From: Phycisphaerae bacterium
GTDB lineage: Bacteria > Planctomycetota > Phycisphaerae > Tepidisphaerales > Tepidisphaeraceae
Reading direction: 5' to 3'
DNA length: 46,069 nt
Assembly: GCA_025924315.1 (NCBI GenBank)
Contig: JAICIO010000040.1
Coordinates: forward strand, 1 to 46,069
Shown here: positions 1-8,144 of the stretch, piece by piece
Layout: each line of letters starts with the position of its first letter
Position numbering within the stretch: the first letter of the stretch is position 1
Made by a program: the position numbers and the translations under genes
The notes under the pieces: generated by a model
What the model saw: only the letters and a program-made list of their open reading frames with translations
The model's database searches: none
What the model was told of the DNA's origin: nothing

Positions 1-149
1 CTCGAAGCTGGGCCGCGTAAACGTTGCACGAACCCGATCGACCAGCGGCTCCGCCGCAGTGGGCAACGCAAGCATCGTGGACTCCTTTCCAACTGGCTGA
101 TGCAACTTCCAGAATGGTTAGGAGTCCTTTGCGCGCGTACGTCAAAAGT

Positions 150-390
150 GCAGAAGTCGAGGTTGACGCAGGTTGTCAAAAGTTGACGAAAGTTCACGTT
201 TGTTGACCTGATTGACCCGTCGCGCAAAACGAACCCAAGTAAGTAGGGTGTGCTTCAGCACACCGTTCGGTCGGACGGTGTGCTGAAGCACACCCTACAA
301 ACTCGATCATCGACGACCGACAAAGTGGAACACGATCGAGCCGTTTGGTTGACGCTGGTTGACCGCCATTGACCGCCGTTGACCAGTTCG
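150..390. repeat. TTGAC-rich degenerate repeat tract
   Basis: The non-coding stretch from 1 to 415 holds no convincing gene. Between about 160 and 385 the pentamer TTGAC occurs about eight times, mostly as GTTGACC, GTTGACG or ATTGACC, on both sides of the palindrome at 243-298. A second repeated phrase flanks it: CGCAAAACGAACCCAA near 225 and CGCAAAACGAAGCCAA near 399. The short reading frames here are low-complexity and look spurious. Whether it is a decaying repeat array or a binding-site cluster cannot be decided from the sequence. Confidence 0.5.
243..298. repeat. REP-like inverted hairpin pair, GTAG-headed
   Basis: Two inverted units, each made of GTAG followed by an 18-nt hairpin (GGTGTGCT, TC, AGCACACC), occupy 243-264 and 277-298 with a 12-nt spacer. 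The GTAG head beside a hairpin is the classical layout of REP sequences recognised by REP-associated tyrosine transposases. The family is shared with 12857-12933, 30648-30723, 34926-34997 and 41851-41925, but this copy has a different stem and spacer. Confidence 0.8.
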
Positions 391-415
391 AGCGATTCGC
401 AAAACGAAGCCAAAC

Positions 416-1147
416 TCACTTCAGCATCTGCCACAGGAGCACAGCGCCGCTGGCGATCAGGGTCAGGTTCACGAGCGTGCGGAAGTGTTTCTCATCGACC
501 CGATGGTGCAGCACCTCGCCGAGGATGACGCCGAGGATCATGAAAGGCATGCCGATCAGCGTCACCCGCGCAGTGGTCGGGGCCCACGAGTTTGTCAGCG
601 TCCATCCAACCACCAGGACTGTGCCGAGAATCAGCCACATCACCGCGAGCGTTGAGCGGAAGACGGATTTATGTGGCAGCATGCGCCGGGCGTAGATGAC
701 GATGAGCGGCCCGCCGGTTGTGAGCGCGCCGTGCACGACCCCGCCGAGGAACAGCAGGATGCGACCGAGCCACATCGGCGCTTTGTAATTCGGAGCCACA
801 TCCAGCAGCCCGCGAATTCCCACGCCGATCACGAACAGCGCGAGCAGCACGTTGCTCGCCCGCGGAGGAAGAAACTTGACGACGAGCAGGCCGACAACCG
901 CCCCGATCCCCGCGACGATCGCGATTGTGCGCAGCTCACGCCACGCGATCCGCTCGTGGTGGCGAGTCACCACGTACACATACAGCAGCATCCCGAGCAC
1001 GACCAGCGATTGTTTGCCGGGATCAATTCCGACCACGAGCGCGAGCAGGGGGACGCCGACGACGTTGGCGCCGAACCCCGTGATGGTCGAAAGCAAATGC
1101 GCCGCGAAGAAGACGAGGCCCGCGAAGATGAATTGCTCGATGGTCAA
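416..1147 (-). CDS. TauE/SafE (TSUP) family membrane permease
   Basis: This is a predicted 243-residue inner-membrane protein with seven to eight hydrophobic segments. The N-terminal ITGFGANVVGVPLL and the second-half TTGGPLIVIYARR match the two half-repeats of the TauE/SafE (TSUP) family, which exports sulfite, sulfoacetate or related organosulfur anions. The substrate cannot be told from sequence. An upstream ATG at 1237 would put the REP-like palindrome at 1176-1252 into the protein, so I prefer the TTG at 1147, which has GAG about 9 nt upstream and starts just before the first membrane segment. It lies downstream of the OPT-like gene on the same strand, with the palindrome between them. 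Confidence 0.8.
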   Translation of the reverse strand: MTIEQFIFAGLVFFAAHLLSTITGFGANVVGVPLLALVVGIDPGKQSLVVLGMLLYVYVVTRHHERIAWRELRTIAIVAGIGAVVGLLVVKFLPPRASNVLLALFVIGVGIRGLLDVAPNYKAPMWLGRILLFLGGVVHGALTTGGPLIVIYARRMLPHKSVFRSTLAVMWLILGTVLVVGWTLTNSWAPTTARVTLIGMPFMILGVILGEVLHHRVDEKHFRTLVNLTLIASGAVLLWQMLK

Positions 1148-1175
1148 ACGATCGATCTCGATTGCGCGCGTCTTA

Positions 1176-1252
1176 TTTAGCCGCGGGGCTCGCCCCGCGC
1201 GGGCGCCGCGGATCGGACTGACGCTCGCGCGGGGCAAGCCCGCGCGGCTAAA
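1176..1252. repeat. TTTAGC-headed paired hairpin repeat
   Basis: The outer ends are inverted: TTTAGCCGCG at 1176 and CGCGGCTAAA at 1252. Each half contains its own GC-rich hairpin (GCGGGGCTCGCCCCGC on the left, GCGGGGCAAGCCCGC on the right). The TTTAGC-type end is shared with 4064-4141 and 28858-28905. The element lies between two minus-strand genes and forms an apparent N-terminal extension if the TSUP start is placed too far upstream. Confidence 0.7.
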
Positions 1253-1277
1253 TGGGCGCGTCGGAAGCAGTGCATTG

Positions 1278-3266
1278 TTAATACGGAGACTGAAATACGC
1301 TCTTACTCATGAACACCAGCCCAAGGCTGAGCATCATCGCGAGGCCCACCCCGCAGGAATAGCCCGCGAAGAACACCACGCGGTATTGCGGCCAGTTTTT
1401 CCCGAATCGTTTCGCGAAGTAGTAACGCCCCAAGATTGCGCCGAGGAATTGTGGCAGGATCACATCGGGTGTCGATTGATCCAAGCCTCTGATCACGCCG
1501 TACACCATCAGCACCGGCAGGCCGAGCCAGGACATTCCGCCATAGAGCGCCAGCGCGATTCCAAGACCTGCCGCGATGTACGTCGGCACGAGCGCCTGCT
1601 GAAAGATTCCGCCTTCGTTTCCCGGGAGCGTGCTGCTGTAGATGATGCCTTGGCGATAGGCGGTCAGCTCCCACATCTTCTGCGCATTCGGAAAGGCGCT
1701 GCTCGGCACGGGCGCGATGCGCCAGATGAACTGGCTGAAGACGATCGTCGCGAGGATCACGATCGGCAGGACGAACGCCTCCGCCTTGATCATCGATTTG
1801 ATCTTCGTGCCGGTGAGCTCGGTCGTGCGGAAGTAGAGCGTTTGTGCGCCGTAGTTGTGGAGTGGAAACGGCGCGAACCAGATGGCGGCGCCTTTGTATC
1901 CGCTGAAGAGAAATGTCGCTTCGCGCACGAACGGGATCGAGACGGACATGCCAACGATTCCTTCCATCCGTGCGGAGACATAGCTGATGATCGGCGTATA
2001 GATGAAGCCGTAGAAGATGAACACCCCGATGAGCGTGAGCGTGACGGGGCTGTTGGCGGGGTTGATGAGGTTCGCCTGTTTGAGCAGCAGATACGCGGTG
2101 AGGATGGTGATCGTCGTGACGCCGAAGTAGATGACGATCGCGACCCAGAGTGGGAAATCACCGCGGCCTTCGGGCGGCTTGAAGAGGTTCCGCCATTGGA
2201 TGCGCGGAGCACTTTCGTGTTTCGTGAAGACGCTTCGGCCGACGTGGAAGAAGCCGATGACCGCAATCGCGGCGGCGAGGCCGAGGCCGAAGGAGAAGTA
2301 GAAATCGAGGGTGTTGGCCTGGATGGTGGGGATCGCGCCAATCCCCGGGCTCCACGTGTGCAGGATGCCTATCTTGTACAAAATAGGATTTGCAATCAAA
2401 CAGAGCACTAGGCCCGCGAAGCTGCCGACCATCGCCCAGTAGGGGAGCACCATTCCACTGATGAACAGGCCCAGGTTAAAGCTGAGGATCATCGGGACGG
2501 CGGGGAGGAAGCTCTCGGTGTTGGCGGTCAGATCCTTAAAGGGCAGCGGAAAAATGCTGATCGGCTCCGGCAGAAATGCCCCGGAAATCGCGGGCAACGC
2601 CAGGTAAATCACCGCGAATGCCATCCCGAGCATCGCGCCGAAACTGAAGACGCGCCATCGCCAGGTCTCCTGCCCTTCAGAGGCATCCGCGAGCGCCGTC
2701 ACGCCTTGCGCCGCCACCGGCGCCATCGGAAACGGAAGTTTTTCGACGTCGCTCGTGAGCCGGTACATCACGTAGCCGAGGCCGAAGTTGTCGAAGCGCT
2801 GGAGGATCTGTCCGAGCGCCATCAGGCCGATCGGTGCGAGCCACGCGGCATTGAAAAACGAGCGCGTGCCGAGAACGTCGGGCGAGTTCGGCGCGACCCA
2901 ACTCGGGATTTTGTCGGCGAGTCCAAACTGGCGGAATGCTTCGCTCTGGACGATGAACTGATTCCAGAGCAATCCGCTGCCGCTGATGAGGCTCGCGCCG
3001 GCCATGTAGTAGAGAACGTACACTTCGGGCCGCGTGAGCGAGGTGAACGAGCGGCGCGCGACTTCGATGAAGAGGATGACGGTGACCCACTGCGCCGCGG
3101 TGCCGACGTCCTGGCCGACGACGAGGTTCATGTACATGCTCGCCGGCGTCATGATCATGCCGACGAACAATCCGCCGACCATCGCCTTCAGGCCGAAGCC
3201 GTCTTCCCAATGCGTCGGCGTCGGCATCAGCTCGCGGAATTCTTTGAGCTCGAGATCTTCCTTCAT
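1278..3266 (-). CDS. OPT-like multi-pass membrane transporter
   Basis: A 662-residue polytopic protein with roughly 14 or more hydrophobic segments. The first part reads GLFVGMIMTPASMYMNLVVG followed by a long hydrophobic run, which fits the oligopeptide/metal-siderophore transporter (OPT/YSL) superfamily. Planctomycete members are often annotated with DUF6785/DUF6784-type domains, and the cargo is unknown. The open frame extends upstream to 3611, but the extra residues are antisense to the divergent permease and are low-complexity. I therefore start at the ATG at 3266 (MKEDLELKEF), with an alternative at 3278. The palindrome at 3280-3344 fills almost the whole divergent gap, so the native promoter may have been altered by it. 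Confidence 0.7.
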   Translation of the reverse strand: MKEDLELKEFRELMPTPTHWEDGFGLKAMVGGLFVGMIMTPASMYMNLVVGQDVGTAAQWVTVILFIEVARRSFTSLTRPEVYVLYYMAGASLISGSGLLWNQFIVQSEAFRQFGLADKIPSWVAPNSPDVLGTRSFFNAAWLAPIGLMALGQILQRFDNFGLGYVMYRLTSDVEKLPFPMAPVAAQGVTALADASEGQETWRWRVFSFGAMLGMAFAVIYLALPAISGAFLPEPISIFPLPFKDLTANTESFLPAVPMILSFNLGLFISGMVLPYWAMVGSFAGLVLCLIANPILYKIGILHTWSPGIGAIPTIQANTLDFYFSFGLGLAAAIAVIGFFHVGRSVFTKHESAPRIQWRNLFKPPEGRGDFPLWVAIVIYFGVTTITILTAYLLLKQANLINPANSPVTLTLIGVFIFYGFIYTPIISYVSARMEGIVGMSVSIPFVREATFLFSGYKGAAIWFAPFPLHNYGAQTLYFRTTELTGTKIKSMIKAEAFVLPIVILATIVFSQFIWRIAPVPSSAFPNAQKMWELTAYRQGIIYSSTLPGNEGGIFQQALVPTYIAAGLGIALALYGGMSWLGLPVLMVYGVIRGLDQSTPDVILPQFLGAILGRYYFAKRFGKNWPQYRVVFFAGYSCGVGLAMMLSLGLVFMSKSVFQSPY

Positions 3267-3279
3267 TCCCGCGCGCATC

Positions 3280-3344
3280 GTAGCACGGGCTACCAGCCCG
3301 TGCATCATTTGGTCAAACATGCATGGGCTCATAGCCCATGCTAC
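3280..3344. repeat. GTAG-headed inverted hairpin pair in a divergent gap
   Basis: The left unit is GTAG then CACGGGCTACCAGCCCGTGC. The right unit, read on the minus strand, is GTAG then CATGGGCTATGAGCCCATGC. Each is a hairpin, and C/T against G/A changes preserve pairing (CGGGCT/AGCCCG and TGGGCT/AGCCCA). The element spans nearly all of the 75-87 bp between the divergent OPT-like and FtsX-like genes. Just outside each end lies TACGAT, which could act as a -10 hexamer for both genes. Confidence 0.7.
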
Positions 3345-3353
3345 GATTGCAAT

Positions 3354-4043
3354 GTGCAGACCATCGGCCGGCAGATTCAGCTCCCGACGCGGAAGGCGAT
3401 CGAGATCGCGTACAAAAACATCCGCATGCGCCTGAGCCGCAGCTTGCTCGTGACCAGCGGGATTGTGCTGGCGCTGGCGTTTCTCATGTCGGTGCTCAGC
3501 GGCGACGCGATCCTCCAATCCCTTCGACGATGGGAGATGCAGGCGCTCAGCCAGACCGCGGGGCGCGATCTTCGACCAGGGCAGGAACTTCAGGCTCGGC
3601 TGCAGTTGCACGGGATCGAGATCGAGTCAAACGAGAGCCGCGTGCGCACACGATGGGTCGTGAGTCTCGCGTTGCTGGTCGCGTTCGTGGGCATTCTCAA
3701 CGCGATGCTGATGAGCGTGACCGAGCGCTTCCGCGAGATCGGGACGATGAAGTGTCTCGGCGCGCTCGACGGGTTCATCGTGAAGCTCTTTCTGATTGAG
3801 AGCCTGTTTCAGGGCGTCGCAGGTACGCTCATCGGGACGGTGATCGGGCTGCTGCTGACGTTGTGCGACGCAAGCTGGAAGTTCGGCGCCTACGTCTGGA
3901 AAGCCTTTCCGACCGGCGTGATCGCATTCGACCTGCTGGTCTGCATGACAATCGGTGTGGGGTTGACCGTGATCGCCGCGGTCTATCCCGCACGGCAGGC
4001 GGCGCGGATGCAACCGGTGGAGGCGATGCGGGTGGAGACGTGA
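3354..4043 (+). CDS. Short FtsX-type ABC transporter permease
   Basis: A 229-residue protein with one N-terminal membrane segment (about residues 29-48), a short extracytoplasmic part and a C-terminal three-helix FtsX domain. The segment after helix 2 (SVTERFREIGTMKCLGA) and the C-terminal VYPARQAARMQPVEAMR are hallmarks of MacB/LolC/FtsX-like permeases. The extracytoplasmic domain is much shorter than the roughly 200-residue domain of MacB. No ATPase gene is adjacent, so a partner must be encoded elsewhere. The start is taken as GTG at 3354, preceded by TACGAT and a 6-nt gap. In the same frame the sequence runs open much further upstream without conserved content. Confidence 0.75.
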   Translation: MQTIGRQIQLPTRKAIEIAYKNIRMRLSRSLLVTSGIVLALAFLMSVLSGDAILQSLRRWEMQALSQTAGRDLRPGQELQARLQLHGIEIESNESRVRTRWVVSLALLVAFVGILNAMLMSVTERFREIGTMKCLGALDGFIVKLFLIESLFQGVAGTLIGTVIGLLLTLCDASWKFGAYVWKAFPTGVIAFDLLVCMTIGVGLTVIAAVYPARQAARMQPVEAMRVET

Positions 4044-4063
4044 GGGCATTCGGTGATCGAACG

Positions 4064-4141
4064 CGCGGAGCTACGCTCCGCCGCTAAATAGTGGAGAGCT
4101 CGCGTTCGCGGAATAGTTAGCGGCGGAGCGCAGCTCCGCGG
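4064..4141. repeat. TTAGC-type paired hairpin repeat between convergent genes
   Basis: The left arm contains CGCGGAGCTACGCTCCGC followed by CGCTAAAT. The right arm contains AGTTAGCGGCGGAGCG followed by CAGCTCCGCGG. Here the TTAGC ends face inward, the reverse of the arrangement at 1176-1252. It sits between the 3' ends of the permease (plus) and the TMTC-like gene (minus), where paired hairpins could also limit read-through. No U-tract terminator is visible. Confidence 0.7.
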
Positions 4142-4148
4142 ATTCGGC

Positions 4149-5897
4149 CTACTCAACGCGCGCCATCATCGCTCGCGCTTCGGCGAGTGTGTGCTGTGTG
4201 GCGCGATCGTCGGGCACATACGCGAGCGTTCGTTGGCAGTACTCCATCGCTTCGGTCGGTCTTCCCAATCGCAAAAGCGCAGTCGCGAGGAGGTGTGGTG
4301 TGGTCGCGTACTCGAGCTTCTGTCGGTCGTCCGTCAATCGTTCCCAAGCAGCAACCGCGTCGCGCAGGTAGGGGAGTGCATCGGCGGGGCGATTGAGGCG
4401 AAGGAGCGCGTCGCCCATTCGCCGGCGCGTGCGGATCGAGTCGGGGCGAACGCGATAAGCTTCCGTTGCCATCGCGAAGTATTCGTGGTTGAGGCGCGCG
4501 ACTTCGGCGCGATGTTTTGCGGTGCCGGACTCATCGAAGACCATGTGAGCCGTTTGCGCCGCGAGTGTCTCCTGCTGCGCCTCGCGATAGGCCAGCGTCG
4601 CGAGATTGGAGTAGCCCGCGTAGCTGTCGGGATTGACGGCGATCGTGTGCGCAAAGAGCGTTCGCGAGTCGCGCCACACGTGCGTCTGCTGCGCGGAGAG
4701 TATCGCACACGCGAGCAGCGCGGCGCTCATGGGCGCGGTAGCGAGAAAGGGTCGCTGCACGCGCGAAACCAGCCACGCGGCGACGAGCGCGGCGCCGAAC
4801 ATCGGCAAGTAAAGGTAATGGTCGGTGGTGGTCGAGTAGGTTTGGAAATCGAACGACGTCAGGCCGAGGACGGGCAGAAGGGCGAGTAACGCGATCGCGA
4901 CGCCGATGAGCAGCGGGGCGTTTCCGCGACGGCGCCACCAGAGAATTGCGACGAGGACCGCGGGTGCGAGCCAGGTCCAATGGGCGGCGCCTGTTGAGAA
5001 GATCGTGACGGGTCGGCGACCGTAGTCGAGTGCGAGCGAGGCGGGCCAGACGAGCTTGTACAGATAAAACGCGAGCGCGTCGGTGGCGATCAACGGGCGC
5101 TGCCACAGTGGGATCGGCGGTAAATAAGAGGCGGGCTGCGCGAGCTTCGTCCAGATCAGGCACGGAATGGTGAGTGCGATCCACGGCGCGACGCCGCGCG
5201 CGATGGATCGCCAATCGCGACGTAAGAGACAGCGATCGATCACGATAACGAGCAGCGGCGCGACGACGGCGACGGGCTTGGCGAGCAGCGCGATCGCGAA
5301 CGCGAGCGTCGCCAGCAGATAATGCATCGTGGGACGTTTGCAGCGGTTGTTCGGATCGAACGCGACTGCGTATTGCCATAGGGCGACGAGCACGAGCAGT
5401 CCGGCGAGCAGATCCTTCGCGCCGCTCGTCCATGCGACCGTTTCGACCTGCACCGGGTGAAGGGCAAAGAGCAGCGCCCCCGCGGCGGCGGGCCAGTCTT
5501 TGCGGAGGAGGCGTCGCAGGAGAGCGAAGACGACGAGCACCGACATCACGTGAAGCGCGAGGCTCGCCGCGTGAAACGGCCGCGGGTCGAGATGTCCGCC
5601 GGTGTCGTCGGCACGCCAGGCGACTTTCGCGACCGTCCACCAGAGCGTATATGCCGCGGGGACGTAGAGGTCCATGTGCGGCTTGCGCCAGTGTGCAGCC
5701 AGTCCCTCGACCGTCGGCGGATTGAAGTTCGGATTCGCAGCGATGGTTTGTTCGTCGTCCCACAGCGTGAACTGGTTCGACAGCATTCCGCTGAAGACGA
5801 GCACCGTCGCGACGATCAGGATGAAGGGGATCCATCGAGCCAGTTCTGCGCAGCCCGGTTGCGATGCGGGCAGCGAGGTTGTGCAGTTATCGGACAT
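4149..5897 (-). CDS. TMTC-like TPR membrane glycosyltransferase
   Basis: A 582-residue protein with about ten membrane segments followed by a soluble TPR region (about 430-580). The first extracytoplasmic loop carries LWDDEQ (about 45-50), in the place of the acidic catalytic motif of GT-C transferases. LFALHPVQVETVAWTSGAKD near residue 145 is the signature of the TMTC/PMT-like group, which uses polyprenyl-phosphate sugars to O-glycosylate exported proteins. The C-terminal helices (ALLRLNRPADALPYLRDAV, ATALLRLGRPTEAMEYCQR) are TPR units. I start at ATG 5897 rather than the TTG directly before it. It ends convergently with the FtsX-like permease. The acceptor is unknown. Confidence 0.75.
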   Translation of the reverse strand: MSDNCTTSLPASQPGCAELARWIPFILIVATVLVFSGMLSNQFTLWDDEQTIAANPNFNPPTVEGLAAHWRKPHMDLYVPAAYTLWWTVAKVAWRADDTGGHLDPRPFHAASLALHVMSVLVVFALLRRLLRKDWPAAAGALLFALHPVQVETVAWTSGAKDLLAGLLVLVALWQYAVAFDPNNRCKRPTMHYLLATLAFAIALLAKPVAVVAPLLVIVIDRCLLRRDWRSIARGVAPWIALTIPCLIWTKLAQPASYLPPIPLWQRPLIATDALAFYLYKLVWPASLALDYGRRPVTIFSTGAAHWTWLAPAVLVAILWWRRRGNAPLLIGVAIALLALLPVLGLTSFDFQTYSTTTDHYLYLPMFGAALVAAWLVSRVQRPFLATAPMSAALLACAILSAQQTHVWRDSRTLFAHTIAVNPDSYAGYSNLATLAYREAQQETLAAQTAHMVFDESGTAKHRAEVARLNHEYFAMATEAYRVRPDSIRTRRRMGDALLRLNRPADALPYLRDAVAAWERLTDDRQKLEYATTPHLLATALLRLGRPTEAMEYCQRTLAYVPDDRATQHTLAEARAMMARVE

Positions 5898-5973
5898 CAA
5901 TGCCGAAATCCGCGCGATTCGGCATCTCTGTTATCGGCATGGAGGGTGGGCAGAATGATGTGCCGGCGAGAAG

Positions 5974-6049
<76 letters not shown>

Positions 6050-6083
6050 TGACGTTTGCCCGTACACAGTAGCATAGACCCGC

Positions 6084-6165
6084 TGGGAGGGCGAGGCTCC
6101 CGCCAAGTCGATTCCCTCTGCGAAATCCCGGCGCGCCGGGACTCGGCATGAGCCTCGCCCTCCCA
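6084..6165. repeat. GGGAGGGCGAGGCTC-type inverted repeat
   Basis: A perfect 16-bp inverted repeat (TGGGAGGGCGAGGCTC at 6084-6099, its complement at 6150-6165) encloses a central palindrome TCCCGGCGCGCCGGGA. The outer arm recurs at 36231-36306. The inner core recurs in the 36-nt palindrome at 32704-32739, so the two palindromes share sequence. It lies between the tRNA and the FAH-family gene. Confidence 0.75.
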
Positions 6166-6177
6166 ATCGATCTCCCA

Positions 6178-6183
6178 TAAGCT
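6178..6183 (+). promoter_or_regulatory. Putative -10 hexamer (TAAGCT) of a leaderless transcript
   Basis: TAAGCT fits TANNNT and ends 6 nt before the ATG at 6190, with no Shine-Dalgarno sequence between. A transcript starting about 7 nt downstream would begin at or next to the start codon. The same arrangement recurs at several other genes in this window. Confidence 0.4.
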
Positions 6184-6189
6184 TACATC

Positions 6190-6987
6190 ATGCGATTTAT
6201 CCGATTCGTTTCCGGCGGGCAGGTGCATCATGGGGAGCAGATTGACGACACGACGGCGCGACGCGTGGAGGGTGGGTTTGCGTCTTGGCGGGTGACGAAG
6301 GACACGCTCAAGATCGAGAAGCTGCTCGCGCCGCTCGTGCCGACGGACATTCTCTGCATCGGACTGAACTATCGCGATCATGCCGCCGAGAGCGGGTCGG
6401 CCATTCCGGTCAATCCGATGTTGTTCATCAAGGCGAGCAACACGCTGAACAATCCCGGCGATCCGATCCTGATCCCGAAGCGCAGCGACAAGATCGATTA
6501 CGAAGGCGAGCTGGCGGTGGTGATCGGCAAGAGCTGTAAGAATGTTTCGAAGGATCGCGCGCTGGATTACGTCTTCGGTTACACGATTGCCAACGACGTC
6601 TCGGCGCGCGATTGGCAGCGGGAGAAGTCATTAGGTGGCGGCCAGTTCGCGCGCGGGAAATCATTCGATGGCTTTTGCCCGCTGGGGCCGTGCATCGTGA
6701 CGAAGGATGAGATTCCACATCCGAACAACCTCAAGCTCCGCACGCTCCTCAACGGCGAGGTCATGCAGGACCACACGACCGCGGACATGATCTTCGACGT
6801 GCCGACCTTGATCGAATCGCTGAGCAGCACGATGACGCTGCGGCCGGGGAGCATCATTCTCACCGGCACGCCGCATGGCGTCGGCTTCGCCCGCACGCCA
6901 CCGGTGTGGATGAAGACGGGGGATCGGGTGGCAGTCGAGATCGAGAAGATTGGGAGGCTTGAGAATCCAGTGGCGGCTGAGACATAA
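6190..6987 (+). CDS. Fumarylacetoacetate hydrolase (FAH) family protein
   Basis: A 265-residue cytoplasmic enzyme of the FAH fold. Members cleave or isomerise 2-oxo-acids such as acylpyruvates, fumarylacetoacetate or homoprotocatechuate intermediates. Visible family features are CIGLNYRDHAAE (about 56-67), the metal-binding DYEGELAVVIGK with E105 and E107, NDVSARDWQ with D136, GKSFDGFCPLGP, and the C-terminal GSIILTGTPHGVG. The length matches the short bacterial acylpyruvase-like form, and the substrate is undetermined. It stands alone between the tRNA/repeat region and the toxin-antitoxin pair, starting at ATG 6190 with no Shine-Dalgarno. Confidence 0.88.
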   Translation: MRFIRFVSGGQVHHGEQIDDTTARRVEGGFASWRVTKDTLKIEKLLAPLVPTDILCIGLNYRDHAAESGSAIPVNPMLFIKASNTLNNPGDPILIPKRSDKIDYEGELAVVIGKSCKNVSKDRALDYVFGYTIANDVSARDWQREKSLGGGQFARGKSFDGFCPLGPCIVTKDEIPHPNNLKLRTLLNGEVMQDHTTADMIFDVPTLIESLSSTMTLRPGSIILTGTPHGVGFARTPPVWMKTGDRVAVEIEKIGRLENPVAAET

Positions 6988-7013
6988 CGTTCGTGCGCGG
7001 TCGGCGCTCGTGC

Positions 7014-7019
7014 TATAAT
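7014..7019 (+). promoter_or_regulatory. Consensus -10 (TATAAT) directly before the antitoxin start
   Basis: A perfect TATAAT ends 6 nt before the ATG at 7026. Transcription would start almost exactly at the start codon, giving a leaderless mRNA. No good -35 is visible at 16-18 nt upstream, and no Shine-Dalgarno lies between the hexamer and the ATG. Confidence 0.5.
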
Positions 7020-7025
7020 CTTGAT

Positions 7026-7283
7026 ATGACGATCAAGCTCGATATTCCTGCTGAAACTGAGGCGAGACTTCGTGAGCAGTCGCAGCGAAGTGGAAAGCCG
7101 ATTGAGAATTTCGTTCGCGAGGCAATCGAAGAGAAACTCGCTGGGGAGACGAAGTCTGCGCGTGACCTCACGTCGGAAGAGCGTATCGAACTGTTACGTC
7201 AATGGGTCGCGGGCCATCCGAAGCGAGAGGGCATTCATTTGGATGATAGCCGCGAAAGCATCTATGCTGGTCGCGGCGAATGA
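7026..7283 (+). CDS. VapB-type antitoxin
   Basis: An 85-residue acidic protein starting MTIKLDIPAETEARLREQ. A short beta strand followed by two helices (about residues 2-40) resembles ribbon-helix-helix DNA-binding antitoxins, and the C-terminal part would wrap the toxin. Its stop overlaps the start of the PIN-domain toxin by 4 nt (ATGA at 7280-7283), the usual order in vapBC operons. Such antitoxins repress their own promoter, and the TATAAT at 7014-7019 is the likely site. An upstream in-frame ATG at 6993 would add 11 residues across that promoter and is not preferred. Confidence 0.75.
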   Translation: MTIKLDIPAETEARLREQSQRSGKPIENFVREAIEEKLAGETKSARDLTSEERIELLRQWVAGHPKREGIHLDDSRESIYAGRGE

Positions 7284-7738
7284 CGATCCTGGTTGACACA
7301 AACATCCTGCTCCGCATGGCGGAGCCTGCACATTCCCAACAAAAAATCGCGCATCAATCGACCCAGGCGCTTTTGGCACGTGCCGAGAAGCTCATCATTG
7401 TTCCTCAAATCCTCTACGAGTTCTGGGTCGCTGCGACGCGACCCATTGCTCAAAATGGGCTCGGTTGGACAAGCATCGTCGCCGACGCGGAACTCGCGAA
7501 AGCTCAGAACATCTTTGAGTTGATCGATGAGACGCCGAGTGTTCTCACGCAATGGCGAGGCCTCGTCACGCAGCAGAACGTTCTGGGAAAGAGCGCTCAC
7601 GATGCTCATGTCGTCGCTGCGATGATCGTGCATGGAATATCGACGATCCTCACGTTCAATAAGGCTGATTTCCTTCGCTACTCGACGGTCAACGCGATCA
7701 CGCCTGACGAAGTCCTGGCCTCGACCCATCACCCGTAG
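7280..7738 (+). CDS. VapC-type PIN-domain toxin
   Basis: A 152-residue PIN-domain ribonuclease. The acidic catalytic set is visible as D6 (TILVDTNILL), E47 (ILYEFW), D108 (SAHDAHVVAAM) and D130 (FNKADF), all expected for an Mg2+-dependent VapC RNase. The family usually cleaves tRNA or rRNA, but the target here is unknown. It is translationally coupled to the antitoxin by a 4-nt overlap. The length is a little above the usual 130-140 residues and all key residues are present, so the toxin looks intact. Confidence 0.85.
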   Translation: MTILVDTNILLRMAEPAHSQQKIAHQSTQALLARAEKLIIVPQILYEFWVAATRPIAQNGLGWTSIVADAELAKAQNIFELIDETPSVLTQWRGLVTQQNVLGKSAHDAHVVAAMIVHGISTILTFNKADFLRYSTVNAITPDEVLASTHHP

Positions 7739-7748
7739 CCATGGTCGC

Positions 7749-8099
7749 TCACATTCGAGTCAGTGACGCGAAGCAGATTCCTTCGACGAGCAGCCCCACC
7801 CCGATGCCGAGCCAGATTCCGATGACCCACCCTTTCTTGTCGGGATCGTTGCGATTGCAGATGGCGTAATCTACAACGATTCCGATCCAATAGAGGGCGA
7901 TCGCGAGCACCGGAAAACCCACGATTGCATGTGCCGCGAACGCTAAACAAACGAGCAGCACCGATACAACGATCTGCAGACCGACCAGGATGCAGCCGCC
8001 GATCGACTGCCCGACGATCTGGCGGGACTTCACTTCATCGCGCGACGAGCGATAGTCGAGCGACGTCGGCGGCGATTCATCGTCTTTCTCCTCGTTCAC
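7749..8099 (-). CDS. Small membrane protein of unknown function
   Basis: A 116-residue protein with a charged N-terminus (about 30 residues, likely cytoplasmic) and three predicted membrane segments, ending GIWLGIGVGLLVEGICFASL. I do not recognise a family. The C-terminal segment resembles that of the next upstream protein (GIWTGLALGVLLAGACFFG), suggesting the two are related. The start is GTG at 8099 with CGGGAGC as Shine-Dalgarno. It is the last gene of the long minus-strand run and ends convergently 10 bp from the VapC-like toxin. Confidence 0.6.
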   Translation of the reverse strand: MNEEKDDESPPTSLDYRSSRDEVKSRQIVGQSIGGCILVGLQIVVSVLLVCLAFAAHAIVGFPVLAIALYWIGIVVDYAICNRNDPDKKGWVIGIWLGIGVGLLVEGICFASLTRM

Positions 8100-8144
8100 G
8101 TTGCTCCCGACGGTTACGACTCGGCCCGAACCGATTACGATGCC

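Noticed and set aside
852-2411. Long plus-strand open frame opposite the TSUP and OPT-like genes
   Set aside because: It is antisense to recognisable membrane proteins and its product is Arg/Asp/His-rich with no domain, as expected from a high-GC shadow.
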